From SZAS-103 sp036496805 (GTDB lineage Bacteria > Pseudomonadota > Gammaproteobacteria > Xanthomonadales > Xanthomonadaceae): a DNA stretch of 64,000 nt. The number at the start of each line of letters is the position of its first letter. Position 1 is the stretch's first letter. The notes beneath the pieces were generated by a model, which saw nothing but the letters and a program-made list of their open reading frames with translations, was not told the origin of the DNA and did no database searches. Location of the stretch: NCBI GenBank assembly GCA_036496805.1, contig DASXKN010000026.1, positions 1 to 64,000 on the forward strand. The letters are read 5' to 3'. Of the stretch, positions 1-7,863 are shown in pieces. The translations under genes were made by a program, and so were the position numbers.

Positions 1-26
1 TCGATAGCAACAGTCGTAGCATTCAT
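1..26 (-). CDS. IS110-family transposase, N-terminal fragment cut by the window edge
   Basis: Only the first eight complete codons lie in the window (MNATTVAI, followed by GA of a probable Asp codon). They match the usual start of IS110-type DEDD transposases, where a beta strand leads into the first catalytic Asp (TTVAID). A good Shine-Dalgarno AGGAG (33-37) sits six bases before the ATG (24-26). IS110 enzymes are RuvC-like recombinases that move the element without classical terminal inverted repeats. The identification rests on very few residues plus the structured upstream DNA; another transposase family cannot be excluded. Confidence 0.5.
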
Positions 27-29
27 GGC

Positions 30-187
30 GGACTCCTCTCGTGATCCCGTTGACTGAACTTGCGAAAGTTCAGTGTGGCTCATCGAAGCCGTGTGGCGAC
101 ATGGGAGGAGTCCATTCAATCACTCAAGCGGACCTGCGCGGAGTAAGCTGCTCGCTCGATCAAACATTCCGGCCGCGCAGGCCGCTT
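30..187 (-). ncRNA. Candidate bridge-RNA-like structured leader of the IS110 element
   Basis: Read on the minus strand, the leader folds into two domains. Domain II pairs 173-187 with 126-141 (15 base pairs with one bulged base, 31-base loop). Domain I pairs 105-113 with 30-38 (nine perfect pairs) and encloses a small hairpin, 55-61 with 66-72 around GCGA. IS110-group elements are known to express a bridge RNA of roughly this size from this position, with target- and donor-binding loops. The pairing is seen in the sequence; the bridge-RNA role is inference. The 30-38 arm includes the transposase ribosome binding site. Confidence 0.3.
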
Positions 188-206
188 GGCTTGGGCGTTG
201 GGTCCC

Positions 207-425
207 ATGAAAACCGCTCCGTCAATTTCCCAACGCTGCGAAGGACTCGTTTCTGCCTACCGGACTCATGGCCAGGATCCGGACCAAGAACTTCAACCGG
301 GGCTCTCCGACGACGAAATAGCGGCCAGGACCGCCTGGTTCCCCTGCCGGCTTCCCGAGTCCTTGCGGCAGTTTCATCTGCGTGAAGGGTTGCACCAGGA
401 AATCGCTCCTGAGGGAGCTGGATGA
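207..425 (+). pseudogene. Remnant of an SMI1/KNR4-like protein
   Basis: The 72-codon frame contains the segment PGLSDDEIAARTAWFP then RLPESLRQF. This resembles the N-terminal part of SMI1/KNR4-fold proteins, which are often immunity proteins or hypothetical proteins of 150-200 residues. The frame then stops at 423-425. A different frame just downstream reads ELDEQNEMCD and stops at 445-447, suggesting a frameshifted or truncated gene. It lies next to the IS110 end, so damage by the element is plausible. The ribosome binding site is weak. It could also be a spurious frame. Confidence 0.35.
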
Positions 426-512
426 GCAAAATGAAATGTGCGATTGAGCCGCGCCCGCCGATCCTCTGGGATGGATCGCCGGCATGCGAGCCCACTGAAC
501 AGGCAGGTCATC

Positions 513-1322
513 ATGGCTGACACCGACCACGTCTTCGCCGGATCGGTTCCGAAGCTCTACGAGTCGCTCCTCGTTCCGCTCATCTTCGAACCGTACGCGG
601 CGGATCTGATCGAGCGCATCGGGTCGAGACAAGCCGTGCGGCTTCTGGAAGTCGCCGCCGGCACCGGCGTGGTCACGCGCGCGCTCGCGGACGCGCTGGA
701 CCCGGCCGCGTCCATCGTGGCCACGGACCTGAATCCGGCGATGCTCGCGGAAGCCGCGGCGGTCGGGACGAGTCGCCCCGTTGAATGGCGGCAGGCCGAT
801 GCGATGGCGCTGCCGTTCGGCGACGGCGAGTTCGACATGGTCGTGTGCCAGTTCGGGGCGATGTTCTTCCCGGACAAGGCGAAGGCCTTCGCCGAGGCAC
901 GGCGCGTGCTCGAGCCGGGAGGCCTGTTCGTCTTCAGCGTGTGGGACCGGATCGCGGAGAACGAGTTCGCGGATGTCGTCACGACGGCGCTGGCGTCGGT
1001 CTTTCCCGACGATCCGCCGCGCTTCCTCGCGCGCACGCCGCACGGCTATCACGACGTACCGACCATCGAACGCGATCTCGCCGCCGCCGGATTCGGGAAG
1101 CCGCGGATCGCGACCGTGACCGCGCGCAGCCGGGCGGAATCCGCCCGCATCCCCGCCATCGCGTACTGCCATGGCACGCCGCTGCGCAATGAGATCGAGG
1201 CGCGCGACGCTTCCCGGCTGGGCGATGCGACCGACGTCGCCGCCGAGGCGATCGCGCAACGCTTTGGCACGGACGCCGTCGACGGGAAGATCCAGGCGCA
1301 CGTCGTCATGGTCGACGCTTGA
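513..1322 (+). CDS. Class I SAM-dependent methyltransferase
   Basis: A 269-residue soluble protein with a Rossmann methyltransferase fold. The SAM-binding motif I is LEVAAGTG (about residues 45-52), followed by the acidic end of strand 2 (D72), QADAMALPF (about 95-103) and the usual RVLEPGGLFVFS strand 5 region. It is close to UbiE/COQ5-like or arsenite-like methyltransferases in general form, but the substrate cannot be read from sequence. The ATG at 513 is preferred over an in-frame GTG at 438 because it follows an AGG-type ribosome site and begins the conserved region. It is monocistronic between remnants. Confidence 0.85.
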   Translation: MADTDHVFAGSVPKLYESLLVPLIFEPYAADLIERIGSRQAVRLLEVAAGTGVVTRALADALDPAASIVATDLNPAMLAEAAAVGTSRPVEWRQADAMALPFGDGEFDMVVCQFGAMFFPDKAKAFAEARRVLEPGGLFVFSVWDRIAENEFADVVTTALASVFPDDPPRFLARTPHGYHDVPTIERDLAAAGFGKPRIATVTARSRAESARIPAIAYCHGTPLRNEIEARDASRLGDATDVAAEAIAQRFGTDAVDGKIQAHVVMVDA

Positions 1323-1338
1323 GGCTCGAGGAATCCAT

Positions 1339-1355
1339 CCCGGATTGCATCCGGG
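1339..1355. repeat. Small intergenic hairpin CCCGGAT-TGC-ATCCGGG
   Basis: A perfect seven-base-pair hairpin with a three-base loop just after the methyltransferase stop, embedded in a longer GTAGCCCGGATGC-type sequence on the minus strand. A related string (GTAGCCCGGATGGGC) occurs near 7216. There is no T tract, so it is more likely a dispersed repeat than an intrinsic terminator. Confidence 0.5.
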
Positions 1356-1380
1356 CTACAGGCGCCTCGTATCCAGGCGC

Positions 1381-1621
1381 TCAATTCGAGCCCACCGGCG
1401 CCACCATGATCTCGCATCCCGTCCCGTAGTCCACGTTGCGGCAGAGGCTGAAGTAGATGGACTGGCCGTCGCGCGTCCACTGCGGGTAGGTCGCGCGGCC
1501 CTCGGTGTTCGCCACAGGCCAGGGTCAGCGGCCGCGCTTCGGCAGCGGCCGACAGCAAGGCGATGGCGGCGAACGCGAGGGCCGCGCTCAGCGGCGTGGC
1601 GTTGTGGTGCATGCGGGGCAT
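1381..1621 (-). pseudogene. Remnant of a secreted PD40/TolB-like beta-propeller protein
   Basis: The 5' part encodes a clear signal peptide (MPRMHHNATPLSAALAFAAI then LLSAAAEA) behind a GGAG ribosome site. The 3' part, in another frame, encodes ATYPQWTRDGQSIYFSLC and ends IMVAPVGSN. YPQWTRDGQSIYFS is a typical WD40-like PD40 repeat of TolB-type propellers. The two pieces sit about 25 codons apart, and the expected several hundred codons between them are missing, so this is an internally deleted and frameshifted gene. The function of the ancestor is unknown. Confidence 0.6.
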
Positions 1622-1707
1622 GACGGCTCCTGCGATCAGGATCGAGGTGCAATCACAGGATTTTCGTGATGTCCTTTCGCGCTCTCACCGTCCCCTCTGG
1701 GTTCACC

Positions 1708-2061
1708 ATGACCTGGCTCGCCATCAAGTACCTGCTCACCGCCGCGGTGGTCGTCATCGTCTCGGAAGCGGCCCGGCGCAGCGACCGCGTCGGCGGCTTC
1801 ATCGCCGCGCTGCCGCTGGTGACGCTTCTCGCGCTGATCTGGCTGTACGTGGAGAAGCAGCCGCAGGAGAAGATCGCCAACCACGCCTGGTACACGTGCT
1901 GGTACGTCGTGCCGACGCTGCCGATGTTCCTCGCCTTCCCCTTCCTGCTGCCCAGGCTCGGTTTCTGGCTGACCCTGCTGGCCAGCGCCGCGCTCACCGT
2001 GGCCTGCTTCGCCCTGTTCGCTTGGATCGTGCGCCCGTTCGGCATCCAGTTGCTGCCGTGA
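1708..2061 (+). CDS. DUF3147 family membrane protein
   Basis: A 117-residue integral membrane protein with four hydrophobic segments (about residues 3-20, 29-45, 59-77 and 82-108) and the family pattern SEAARRSDRVGGFIAALPLV followed by a short EKI loop. This matches the DUF3147 family of small four-helix membrane proteins of unknown function. The start at 1708 (MTWLAIKYLL) is chosen because the family begins directly with the first helix; an upstream in-frame ATG at 1669 would add an unlikely N-terminal tail. Confidence 0.75.
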   Translation: MTWLAIKYLLTAAVVVIVSEAARRSDRVGGFIAALPLVTLLALIWLYVEKQPQEKIANHAWYTCWYVVPTLPMFLAFPFLLPRLGFWLTLLASAALTVACFALFAWIVRPFGIQLLP

Positions 2062-2141
2062 ATGGAGCGGATCTCACAGCGAAGCCGATTCTCGAACCGG
2101 ATAGTGGTTGGGCTTCAAGGATCCATCCCATCACCCCATCC

Positions 2142-2369
2142 ATGAAGACCTTTGGCCAAGTGCTACTCATCATTGCGGCATTTCTTGCTGCGTTGCTCTT
2201 GTTCGCGCTGCATGGCGCGTATTCCGCTCCCCACAACTGCCCGCCTCCCTGTGATGGTGGCGCCATGCTTGTCGTCGCCTGTTTTTTCATCTTCATGGCT
2301 GTCGATGTGCCGATAGCTTTGGTGGGTGCGTGGCTTGTATTTCGTGCACGCACCAAGCCACCAGCCTAA
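2142..2369 (+). CDS. Small membrane protein of unknown function
   Basis: A 75-residue protein with two hydrophobic helices (about residues 5-25 and 44-66), a short periplasmic-type loop containing CPPPC, and a basic tail RARTKPPA. I do not recognise a family. Base composition is lower in GC than the neighbours, suggesting recent acquisition or weak constraint. Coding is supported by a plausible hydrophobic pattern rather than homology. Confidence 0.5.
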   Translation: MKTFGQVLLIIAAFLAALLLFALHGAYSAPHNCPPPCDGGAMLVVACFFIFMAVDVPIALVGAWLVFRARTKPPA

Positions 2370-2495
2370 GGCCGGCGTCATCCGCCTGACGACGTGCCCA
2401 AGCGGGCCGTGCTGGATGTCATCGCCGCGCCGTGTGTCTGGCTTCGGCGTGCGGCGCATCCCTGCGGTTTCGCTTCGACGCCGGAACGGATGGCC

Positions 2496-3515
2496 TCACT
2501 TCGACGCGGCGTGGCGATATGCGGCCAGGCCATCGCCGCTCTCGTCGAGCAGCGGGGCGTGTTCGCCCTTGAGATGGCGGTCGAGGAAGGCGATCGCGTA
2601 GGCGTCGACGAGGCGCGCGTTCGTGACGGCCGCAAGGCAGTCGGCGACGAGTCGATGGTCGCTGCATGGCAGGTTGGTCCAGGCCATGTGCGTCGCGCCG
2701 GCGAGCTCGACGAGGTATTTCGGTGCGGCACTGGCGTCGTACGCGCCGCCCGGACGCACCACGTTCGGGGTGATGCCGAAATCGTAGGTGCCGCCCTGGT
2801 ACATCACCGGCACGCGCAGTTGCGCGAGGCGATGTTGCGCGAGATACGGCAGCACATAGGGCGAGAATGCGAGCACGGCGCGCACGCCTGGAAGGCTCCA
2901 GTCCGGCCACCCGCCGGCCATGCCGAGGACGGTGTAGCCGCCGAGCGAGTGGCCCATCAGGGCGACGCGCGTTGGATCGATCGCACGACCGAGTGCGGCG
3001 TCGCCCTGCACGAGGCGAAGGGTTTCGCGCAGGTCGAGCATGCGTTCGCGCCAGGCATCGGCGGTCCAGCGCTGCGGTTGCAGGAAAGGCGGCCGGGTCG
3101 AACCGGGGCGGCCGGGGAACTTGCGCTCGAGCACCACGCCGCAGATCGCGTCGCGATGGTTGGGCGCGGCGACGACGTAGCCGTGGCGGGCGATCTCCTC
3201 GGTGATGAAGACCGCCTGCTCGTTGCAGCCGGCCAGTCCGTGCGAGAACAACACCAGCGGCCAGCGTGCGGCACAGGTGGCCACGGGAGAATCGGCGTGC
3301 TCCCCACGATTCGGAGCGCCTGCATGCGGAGTTGATGCCGATGCGCGCGTGGCCGGATACCACACCGACACCTCGCGGCCATCGGCGAGCGAGAGCGTGC
3401 GATATCCGACCGGATACATCCCTTCGCACGCCGCGCGCGCGCCGCCACACCACGCAAGCGCAAGCAGCGACAGCACGATCGTGGCAATTCGCACGCTCAA
3501 GGCCTCCAGTGGCAT
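2496..3515 (-). CDS. Secreted alpha/beta hydrolase (platelet-activating factor acetylhydrolase / dienelactone hydrolase-like)
   Basis: A 339-residue protein with a signal peptide (about residues 1-28, ending GGARA). It has an oxyanion-hole segment LFSHGLAG (about 90-96), nucleophile elbow GHSLGG with Ser190, a likely acid D245 in GGTYDFG and a likely catalytic His276 in GATHMAW. This is the predicted dienelactone-hydrolase or PAF-acetylhydrolase-like group (COG4188). It should cleave an ester in the periplasm or outside, but the substrate is unknown. It stands alone, convergent with the small gene before it. Confidence 0.8.
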   Translation of the reverse strand: MPLEALSVRIATIVLSLLALAWCGGARAACEGMYPVGYRTLSLADGREVSVWYPATRASASTPHAGAPNRGEHADSPVATCAARWPLVLFSHGLAGCNEQAVFITEEIARHGYVVAAPNHRDAICGVVLERKFPGRPGSTRPPFLQPQRWTADAWRERMLDLRETLRLVQGDAALGRAIDPTRVALMGHSLGGYTVLGMAGGWPDWSLPGVRAVLAFSPYVLPYLAQHRLAQLRVPVMYQGGTYDFGITPNVVRPGGAYDASAAPKYLVELAGATHMAWTNLPCSDHRLVADCLAAVTNARLVDAYAIAFLDRHLKGEHAPLLDESGDGLAAYRHAASK

Positions 3516-3618
3516 GTCGGCATCTTCGAGGCGGCATGGCGTCCGATGGGCGCCATCACCAGCAGATCAAACGTGCGTCGCACCGCAATGTTGGCGACCG
3601 CTCGCCGCAAGCGCCGTC

Positions 3619-4188
<570 letters not shown>

Positions 4189-4323
4189 GGGTTCGGGCGA
4201 TGCGGGGAGGGAGAAGGCCCCGACGGGATCGCCGTCGCGGGCATGGCCGCATTCTAGCAGCGCGCTTCCGGATGCCCGAACGAAGGGCTGAAAGCCAGCA
4301 GTGGCGGGCTTTCGCCCCGTCTC

Positions 4324-4329
4324 TTGACA
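4324..4329 (+). promoter_or_regulatory. Probable -35 box of the ArsR-type operon
   Basis: A perfect TTGACA lies upstream of the regulator gene. The expected -10 region falls inside the 26-bp palindrome (AAGAAT/GAATAT around 4345-4352), so repressor binding to the palindrome would block RNA polymerase directly. Confidence 0.6.
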
Positions 4330-4337
4330 TTCTTTTT

Positions 4338-4363
4338 CATATGTAAGAATATTCTTACATATG
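4338..4363. promoter_or_regulatory. Perfect 26-bp palindromic operator
   Basis: The segment runs CATATGTAAGAAT then its exact reverse complement ATTCTTACATATG. It is AT-rich in a GC-rich region, overlaps the probable -10 region and lies 18 bases before the TTG start of the ArsR-like gene. ArsR/SmtB-type dimers bind such dyads. Autoregulation by the adjacent regulator is the natural inference. Confidence 0.8.
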
Positions 4364-4380
4364 TTTCATGGAGCTATGGC

Positions 4381-4704
4381 TTGTCGCCATCCGGAGAGCA
4401 ATTGCTGGCCATGCTCGCGGCACTCGCGAACCCGCATCGCCTGCGCGTCATGGCGGTGCTCGCGAAGAACGGGCGCAACTACGTGAGCCAGCTCGCGCGC
4501 GAACTGGAGATCAGTCGCCCCCTCCTGCACCTGCACCTGCAGAAGCTGGAGGAAGCGGGCCTGGTCACCAGCAAGCTCGAGCTCTCGCCGGACGGCAAGG
4601 CCCTGAACTATTTCGAGGTCGCGCCGTTCGCCATCGAACTCACGCCCTCATCGCTCATCAAGGCGGCGGCAAGCCTGTCCGCCCCGCCCAAACCATCGGA
4701 CTGA
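4381..4704 (+). CDS. ArsR-type winged-helix transcriptional regulator
   Basis: A 107-residue protein with an ArsR-like winged helix: AALANPHRLRVMAVL (helix 1-2), YVSQLARELEISRPLLHLHLQKLEEAGLV as the HTH and recognition helix (split here as QLARELEISRPLLHLHLQKL), and a beta-wing ending NYFEV. There is no metal-binding CxC motif, so it is probably not a metal sensor. The TTG at 4381 is chosen because GGAG (4370-4373) lies seven bases upstream; a more upstream TTG (4324) is the -35 box. It heads an operon with two small membrane proteins. Confidence 0.8.
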   Translation: MSPSGEQLLAMLAALANPHRLRVMAVLAKNGRNYVSQLARELEISRPLLHLHLQKLEEAGLVTSKLELSPDGKALNYFEVAPFAIELTPSSLIKAAASLSAPPKPSD

Positions 4705-4719
4705 CCAGAGGAAGCCGCC

Positions 4720-4977
4720 ATGTCGACCACCGTGTTCCTGACCACCGCGTCCCTGATCTTCGGGACCATCCTGATCGTCTTCGCGATGAAGTACGCCTCG
4801 GCGGTCCTCGCCGCACGCGCGAAGCTGGCGAACGACGACGACCTGCGCAAACTCGCCCAGAACGCGGTGGCGACGCAATCGGAAAACCAGGCCGCGCTGT
4901 CGGCCATACGCGACGAGCTCGCGAAGCTCGGCGCGACCGTCGCTTCGGTCGAGAAGATCCTCAAGCAGGTCGAGTGA
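4720..4977 (+). CDS. Small membrane-anchored coiled-coil protein
   Basis: An 85-residue protein with one N-terminal transmembrane helix (about residues 5-26) and a cytoplasmic helical region (about 33-85) with heptad-like spacing (LRKLAQNAVATQ, ALSAIRDELAKLGATV, VEKILKQV). It starts 15 bases after the regulator gene with an AGAGGA ribosome site. I do not recognise a named family. Its place in the operon suggests it is controlled by the ArsR-like protein. Confidence 0.65.
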   Translation: MSTTVFLTTASLIFGTILIVFAMKYASAVLAARAKLANDDDLRKLAQNAVATQSENQAALSAIRDELAKLGATVASVEKILKQVE

Positions 4978-5013
4978 ACCACGGCCTCAATCCACGACCA
5001 GGAACGAATTCCC

Positions 5014-5439
5014 ATGAACGGTGTATCGACCTTCCGCATCTACCTGCTGCGCGTGCCCTATCTGTTGATGGCGGTCGGCCTGGGCCTGATGATCTGGCCG
5101 CAGATCCTCGATCCTTCGCGGCACTGGGAACTGATGCACGGCGTCGTGGTGAGCATGCTCGGCGCACTGTGCGTGCTGGCCCTGCTCGGCCTGCGCTACC
5201 CGCTGCAGATGCTGCCGCTGCTGTTGTTCGAGATGACCTGGAAGGTGATCTGGCTGCTGCGCGTCGGGCTGGTCCTGCAACTGTCGCACCGGATGGATGC
5301 GGACACCGCGGAAACCGCGAGCCAATGCCTGTGGATCCTGATCTTCCCGTTCTTCATTCCCTGGCGCTACCTGCTGGACAACTACGTAAGGAAGGCCGGC
5401 GATCCCTGGCGTCGCCCCGCTCCGCGGCTGACCGCCTAG
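5014..5439 (+). CDS. Four-helix membrane protein of the ArsR operon
   Basis: A 141-residue protein with about four transmembrane helices (near residues 11-30, 41-60, 64-90 and 104-120) and a basic C-terminus. It follows the coiled-coil gene by 36 bases and is probably cotranscribed. No enzymatic motif is visible. Similar small membrane proteins are common next to ArsR-like regulators in this group, but the role is unknown. Its end overlaps the end of the convergent DUF1287 gene by four bases. Confidence 0.65.
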   Translation: MNGVSTFRIYLLRVPYLLMAVGLGLMIWPQILDPSRHWELMHGVVVSMLGALCVLALLGLRYPLQMLPLLLFEMTWKVIWLLRVGLVLQLSHRMDADTAETASQCLWILIFPFFIPWRYLLDNYVRKAGDPWRRPAPRLTA

Positions 5440-6044
5440 CGAGCGCGACGCGGCGCGTCGGCGAACTTCCAGCGGAAGTGGCCGACGATCTTCCACGCGA
5501 ACAGCACGTCTTCCTCTCGCGTGCCGGCGCCGATGTTGTGGATCACCAGCGGCCTGCCGGAGCCGTCGCCGGCCACGCGATCCGATACCAGTCCGATATG
5601 CGCGAGGCCGTTGGGCAGGCGCCAGCTCACGACATCGCCGGCGTGGTAGTCCTGCGCCGATGACGTGATCGGCACCGCGTCGTCCTTGCGACGGAAAAAG
5701 GCCTCGAGGTTCGGTACGCGCCGATGGTCGATGTTCGTGTCCGGCCCGCGCAGGCCCCAGGCATGCGGGTAGGCGGCGAAGTGCGCGGCCATGTCCTCGT
5801 GGACGAGCTTCTGCAGATCGACGGCGTCGGCGCGGAAGGCACGCACGATCACGTCGGCGCAGACGCCACGCTCCACCGGCACGTCGCCCATCGGATAAGC
5901 GATGCGCGCGTAGGCGGGGTCGTAGTGCGTGGTGACACCGACCTGCGCGCGTGCGGATGAAACAACCGTCGCGACATCCGCCGATGCGAATGCGATGCCC
6001 GATGCCAGCAGCATCACGACGACCGGGAACGCGCGCCGCAGCAT
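5436..6044 (-). CDS. DUF1287 secreted protein (NlpC/P60-like fold)
   Basis: A 202-residue protein with a signal peptide (about residues 1-21). It contains the DUF1287 pattern with a Cys in VERGVCADVIVRAFR (C62) and a His in PNGLAHIGLVSD (H149). This Cys/His arrangement resembles NlpC/P60 cysteine peptidases, so a role in the cell wall or periplasm is likely but unproven. It lies four bases downstream of mrp on the same strand and may be cotranscribed with it. Confidence 0.8.
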   Translation of the reverse strand: MLRRAFPVVVMLLASGIAFASADVATVVSSARAQVGVTTHYDPAYARIAYPMGDVPVERGVCADVIVRAFRADAVDLQKLVHEDMAAHFAAYPHAWGLRGPDTNIDHRRVPNLEAFFRRKDDAVPITSSAQDYHAGDVVSWRLPNGLAHIGLVSDRVAGDGSGRPLVIHNIGAGTREEDVLFAWKIVGHFRWKFADAPRRAR

Positions 6045-6048
6045 GGCC

Positions 6049-7140
6049 TCAGGTGTTCTGGATGACGATGTTCGGGAACGCGATGTGCTTGTTTCTAGCC
6101 TGCATCGACAGCCGCGCCGCGGCGTTGCGCGCGATCGCGCGATAGGCCTGCGACACCTTCGACGCCGGATCGGTGATCAGGCTCGGATGGCCGCCGTCGG
6201 CGTCCTCGCGGATGCGGATGTCGAGCGGCAGCGAACCCAGCATCGGCACGCCGTACTGCGCTGCCATGCGCTGGCCGCCGCCTTCGCCGAACACGTGCTC
6301 GGCGTGGCCGCAGTTCGAGCAGACATGCACCGCCATGTTCTCGACGATGCCGAGCACCGGCACCTCGACCTTCTCGAACATCTTCAGCGCCTTCTTCGCA
6401 TCGAGCAGGGCGATGTCCTGCGGCGTGGTGACGATGATCGCGCCCGAGACCGGCACGCGCTGCGCAAGCGTGAGCTGGATGTCGCCGGTGCCGGGCGGCA
6501 GGTCGATGATGAGGTAGTCGAGCGCTTTCCAGCGCGTCTCGCCAAGGAGTTGCTGCAGCGCCTGGGTGACCATCGGCCCGCGCCAGATCATCGCGGTGTC
6601 CTCGGCGACCAGCAGGCCGATCGACATCGCCTGCAGGCCGTGGCCGATCTTGGGTTCGATCGACTTGCCGTCCGGGCTGTCGGGACGGCCGCCGATGCCG
6701 AGCATCTTCGGGATGCTGGGGCCGTAGATGTCGGCATCGAGCACGCCGACGCTCGCGCCTTCGGCCTGCAGCGCGAGCGCGAGGTTCACCGCGGTGGTGG
6801 ACTTGCCGACGCCGCCCTTGCCCGAGGCGATCGCGATGATGTTGCGCACTTCCGGCAGCGGCGTGAGTTCGCCCTGCACCTTGTGCGCGACCACGCGCGA
6901 GCGCACGTCCACGGTCGCGCCTGCGACGCCGGCGATGCCCATCGCCACAGCACGCGCCTGTCCAGCGAGCTGCGCATGCCAGCCGGCGGCCGGGTAACCG
7001 AGCACGATCTCGATCGCGACCTTGTCGCCGTCGATGCCAATGCCCTTCACGGCGCCGGCCGTGCCGAGGTCGGCGCCGGTGTGCGGATCGGGGATGCGCG
7101 CGAGCGCCTCGGCGAGTCGGGTACGCAGTTCTTCGGTCAT
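6049..7140 (-). CDS. apbC: Iron-sulfur cluster carrier protein, Mrp/ApbC
   Basis: A 363-residue P-loop ATPase that carries Fe-S clusters in the cytosol. The N-terminal DUF59-like domain (about 1-90) is followed by the deviant Walker A SGKGGVGKST (106-115), YLIIDLPPGTGD (about 209-220) and the cluster-binding CSNC (274-277) that bridges the dimer. All key residues are present. It is divergent from, and two genes away from, metG, as in many proteobacteria. Confidence 0.95.
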   Translation of the reverse strand: MTEELRTRLAEALARIPDPHTGADLGTAGAVKGIGIDGDKVAIEIVLGYPAAGWHAQLAGQARAVAMGIAGVAGATVDVRSRVVAHKVQGELTPLPEVRNIIAIASGKGGVGKSTTAVNLALALQAEGASVGVLDADIYGPSIPKMLGIGGRPDSPDGKSIEPKIGHGLQAMSIGLLVAEDTAMIWRGPMVTQALQQLLGETRWKALDYLIIDLPPGTGDIQLTLAQRVPVSGAIIVTTPQDIALLDAKKALKMFEKVEVPVLGIVENMAVHVCSNCGHAEHVFGEGGGQRMAAQYGVPMLGSLPLDIRIREDADGGHPSLITDPASKVSQAYRAIARNAAARLSMQARNKHIAFPNIVIQNT

Positions 7141-7209
7141 GGGAAATCCGGGTTCGGGGGACGCAGTTTAGTCCAGGAGAGCGAATCGATCCCGAAGAAG
7201 GAGGTACGT

Positions 7210-7262
7210 GGCGGCGTAGCCCGGATGGGCTTTCAACAGCGAAGCTGGTCATCCAGGCATGT
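7210..7262. repeat. Intergenic hairpin repeat, copy 1 (AACAGC..GCTGGTC)
   Basis: The 236-base gap between mrp and the next gene carries GTAGCCCGGATGGGC followed by AACAGCGAAGCTGGTCATCC. The core CAGC-GA-AGCTG is a small hairpin. Similar cores occur near 10103 (CAGCC-GAA-GGCTGGTCATCC) and 10978 (CAGCC-GTAT-GGCTGGTC). The rest of the gap shows no gene. Confidence 0.5.
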
Positions 7263-7376
7263 GCCTGTTCCAATTTGCTGCTACATCTTGGGGGTCAAGC
7301 AAAGCTTCCACGCTGACGCGCGAAACGCATTGGCTCTTGCTTCTGCCGTCGTGCGCGCCCAAGCCCAGCTACCCGC

Positions 7377-7691
7377 TCAGTCCCCGTTCGCGCGTTCCAG
7401 TTCGATTTCGGCCTTGCAGTCGGACAGCGTCCGGTAAGCCATGAAGCCGGTGCGCTTGCCGACGTGGCAGGCCCAGCCCTCGCGGTCGTCGCCGAAGTTG
7501 TTGTTCTTCGCGAAGGTGCAGCCGCTCAGCCTGGCGATCGCTGCCGCATCGAGTTTCGCGCACTTCGTCGTCTCCGGCTTGAGCGAGTCGAAGCCGTAGC
7601 TGCCGACCGGCGGCTTCACGTCGCCAGCCGCATGGGCGCAAGCGGCCGCCAGGATCAGGCCCGCGAGGACATGGAACACGTTCCGTTTCAT
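7377..7691 (-). CDS. Small secreted protein of unknown function
   Basis: A 104-residue protein with a signal peptide (about residues 1-21, ending CAHA). The mature part has four cysteines (TKCAKL, SGCTFA, WACHV, SDCKAEIE), consistent with two disulfides in the periplasm. I do not recognise a family. It is flanked by a repeat-containing gap and the metG promoter region. Confidence 0.6.
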   Translation of the reverse strand: MKRNVFHVLAGLILAAACAHAAGDVKPPVGSYGFDSLKPETTKCAKLDAAAIARLSGCTFAKNNNFGDDREGWACHVGKRTGFMAYRTLSDCKAEIELERANGD

Positions 7692-7863
7692 TCTTCACCC
7701 CGAATCCAAGTGGACGATACCTTACCTCCCATACAGACGGGTTCCGGCGCTCCACAGGGACATCGAACCGTCCGGCCCGGGCCAGCCGACGGCATGGCGT
7801 CCGCCGTCACTGCGCGGAAGCCCTGTGGGATAATTCAAAGTCTTGTCGGAACGGAACACCTTG

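Larger units (their letters stand above)
1..187 (-). mobile_element. Left end of an IS110-like insertion sequence (partial)
   Basis: The transposase start and its non-coding leader appear to be the left end of an insertion sequence that continues outside the window. IS110-group elements carry a long non-coding left end upstream of the transposase. The leader here is rich in paired structure up to about base 187, just before an unrelated small reading frame starts at 207. No flanking direct repeat or terminal inverted repeat is visible, as expected for this family, so the outer boundary is an estimate. Confidence 0.45.

Noticed and set aside
4324..4380. Longer ArsR-type protein starting at TTG 4324
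   Set aside because: That TTG is the -35 box TTGACA and the following codons are the operator palindrome; a good ribosome site precedes TTG 4381.
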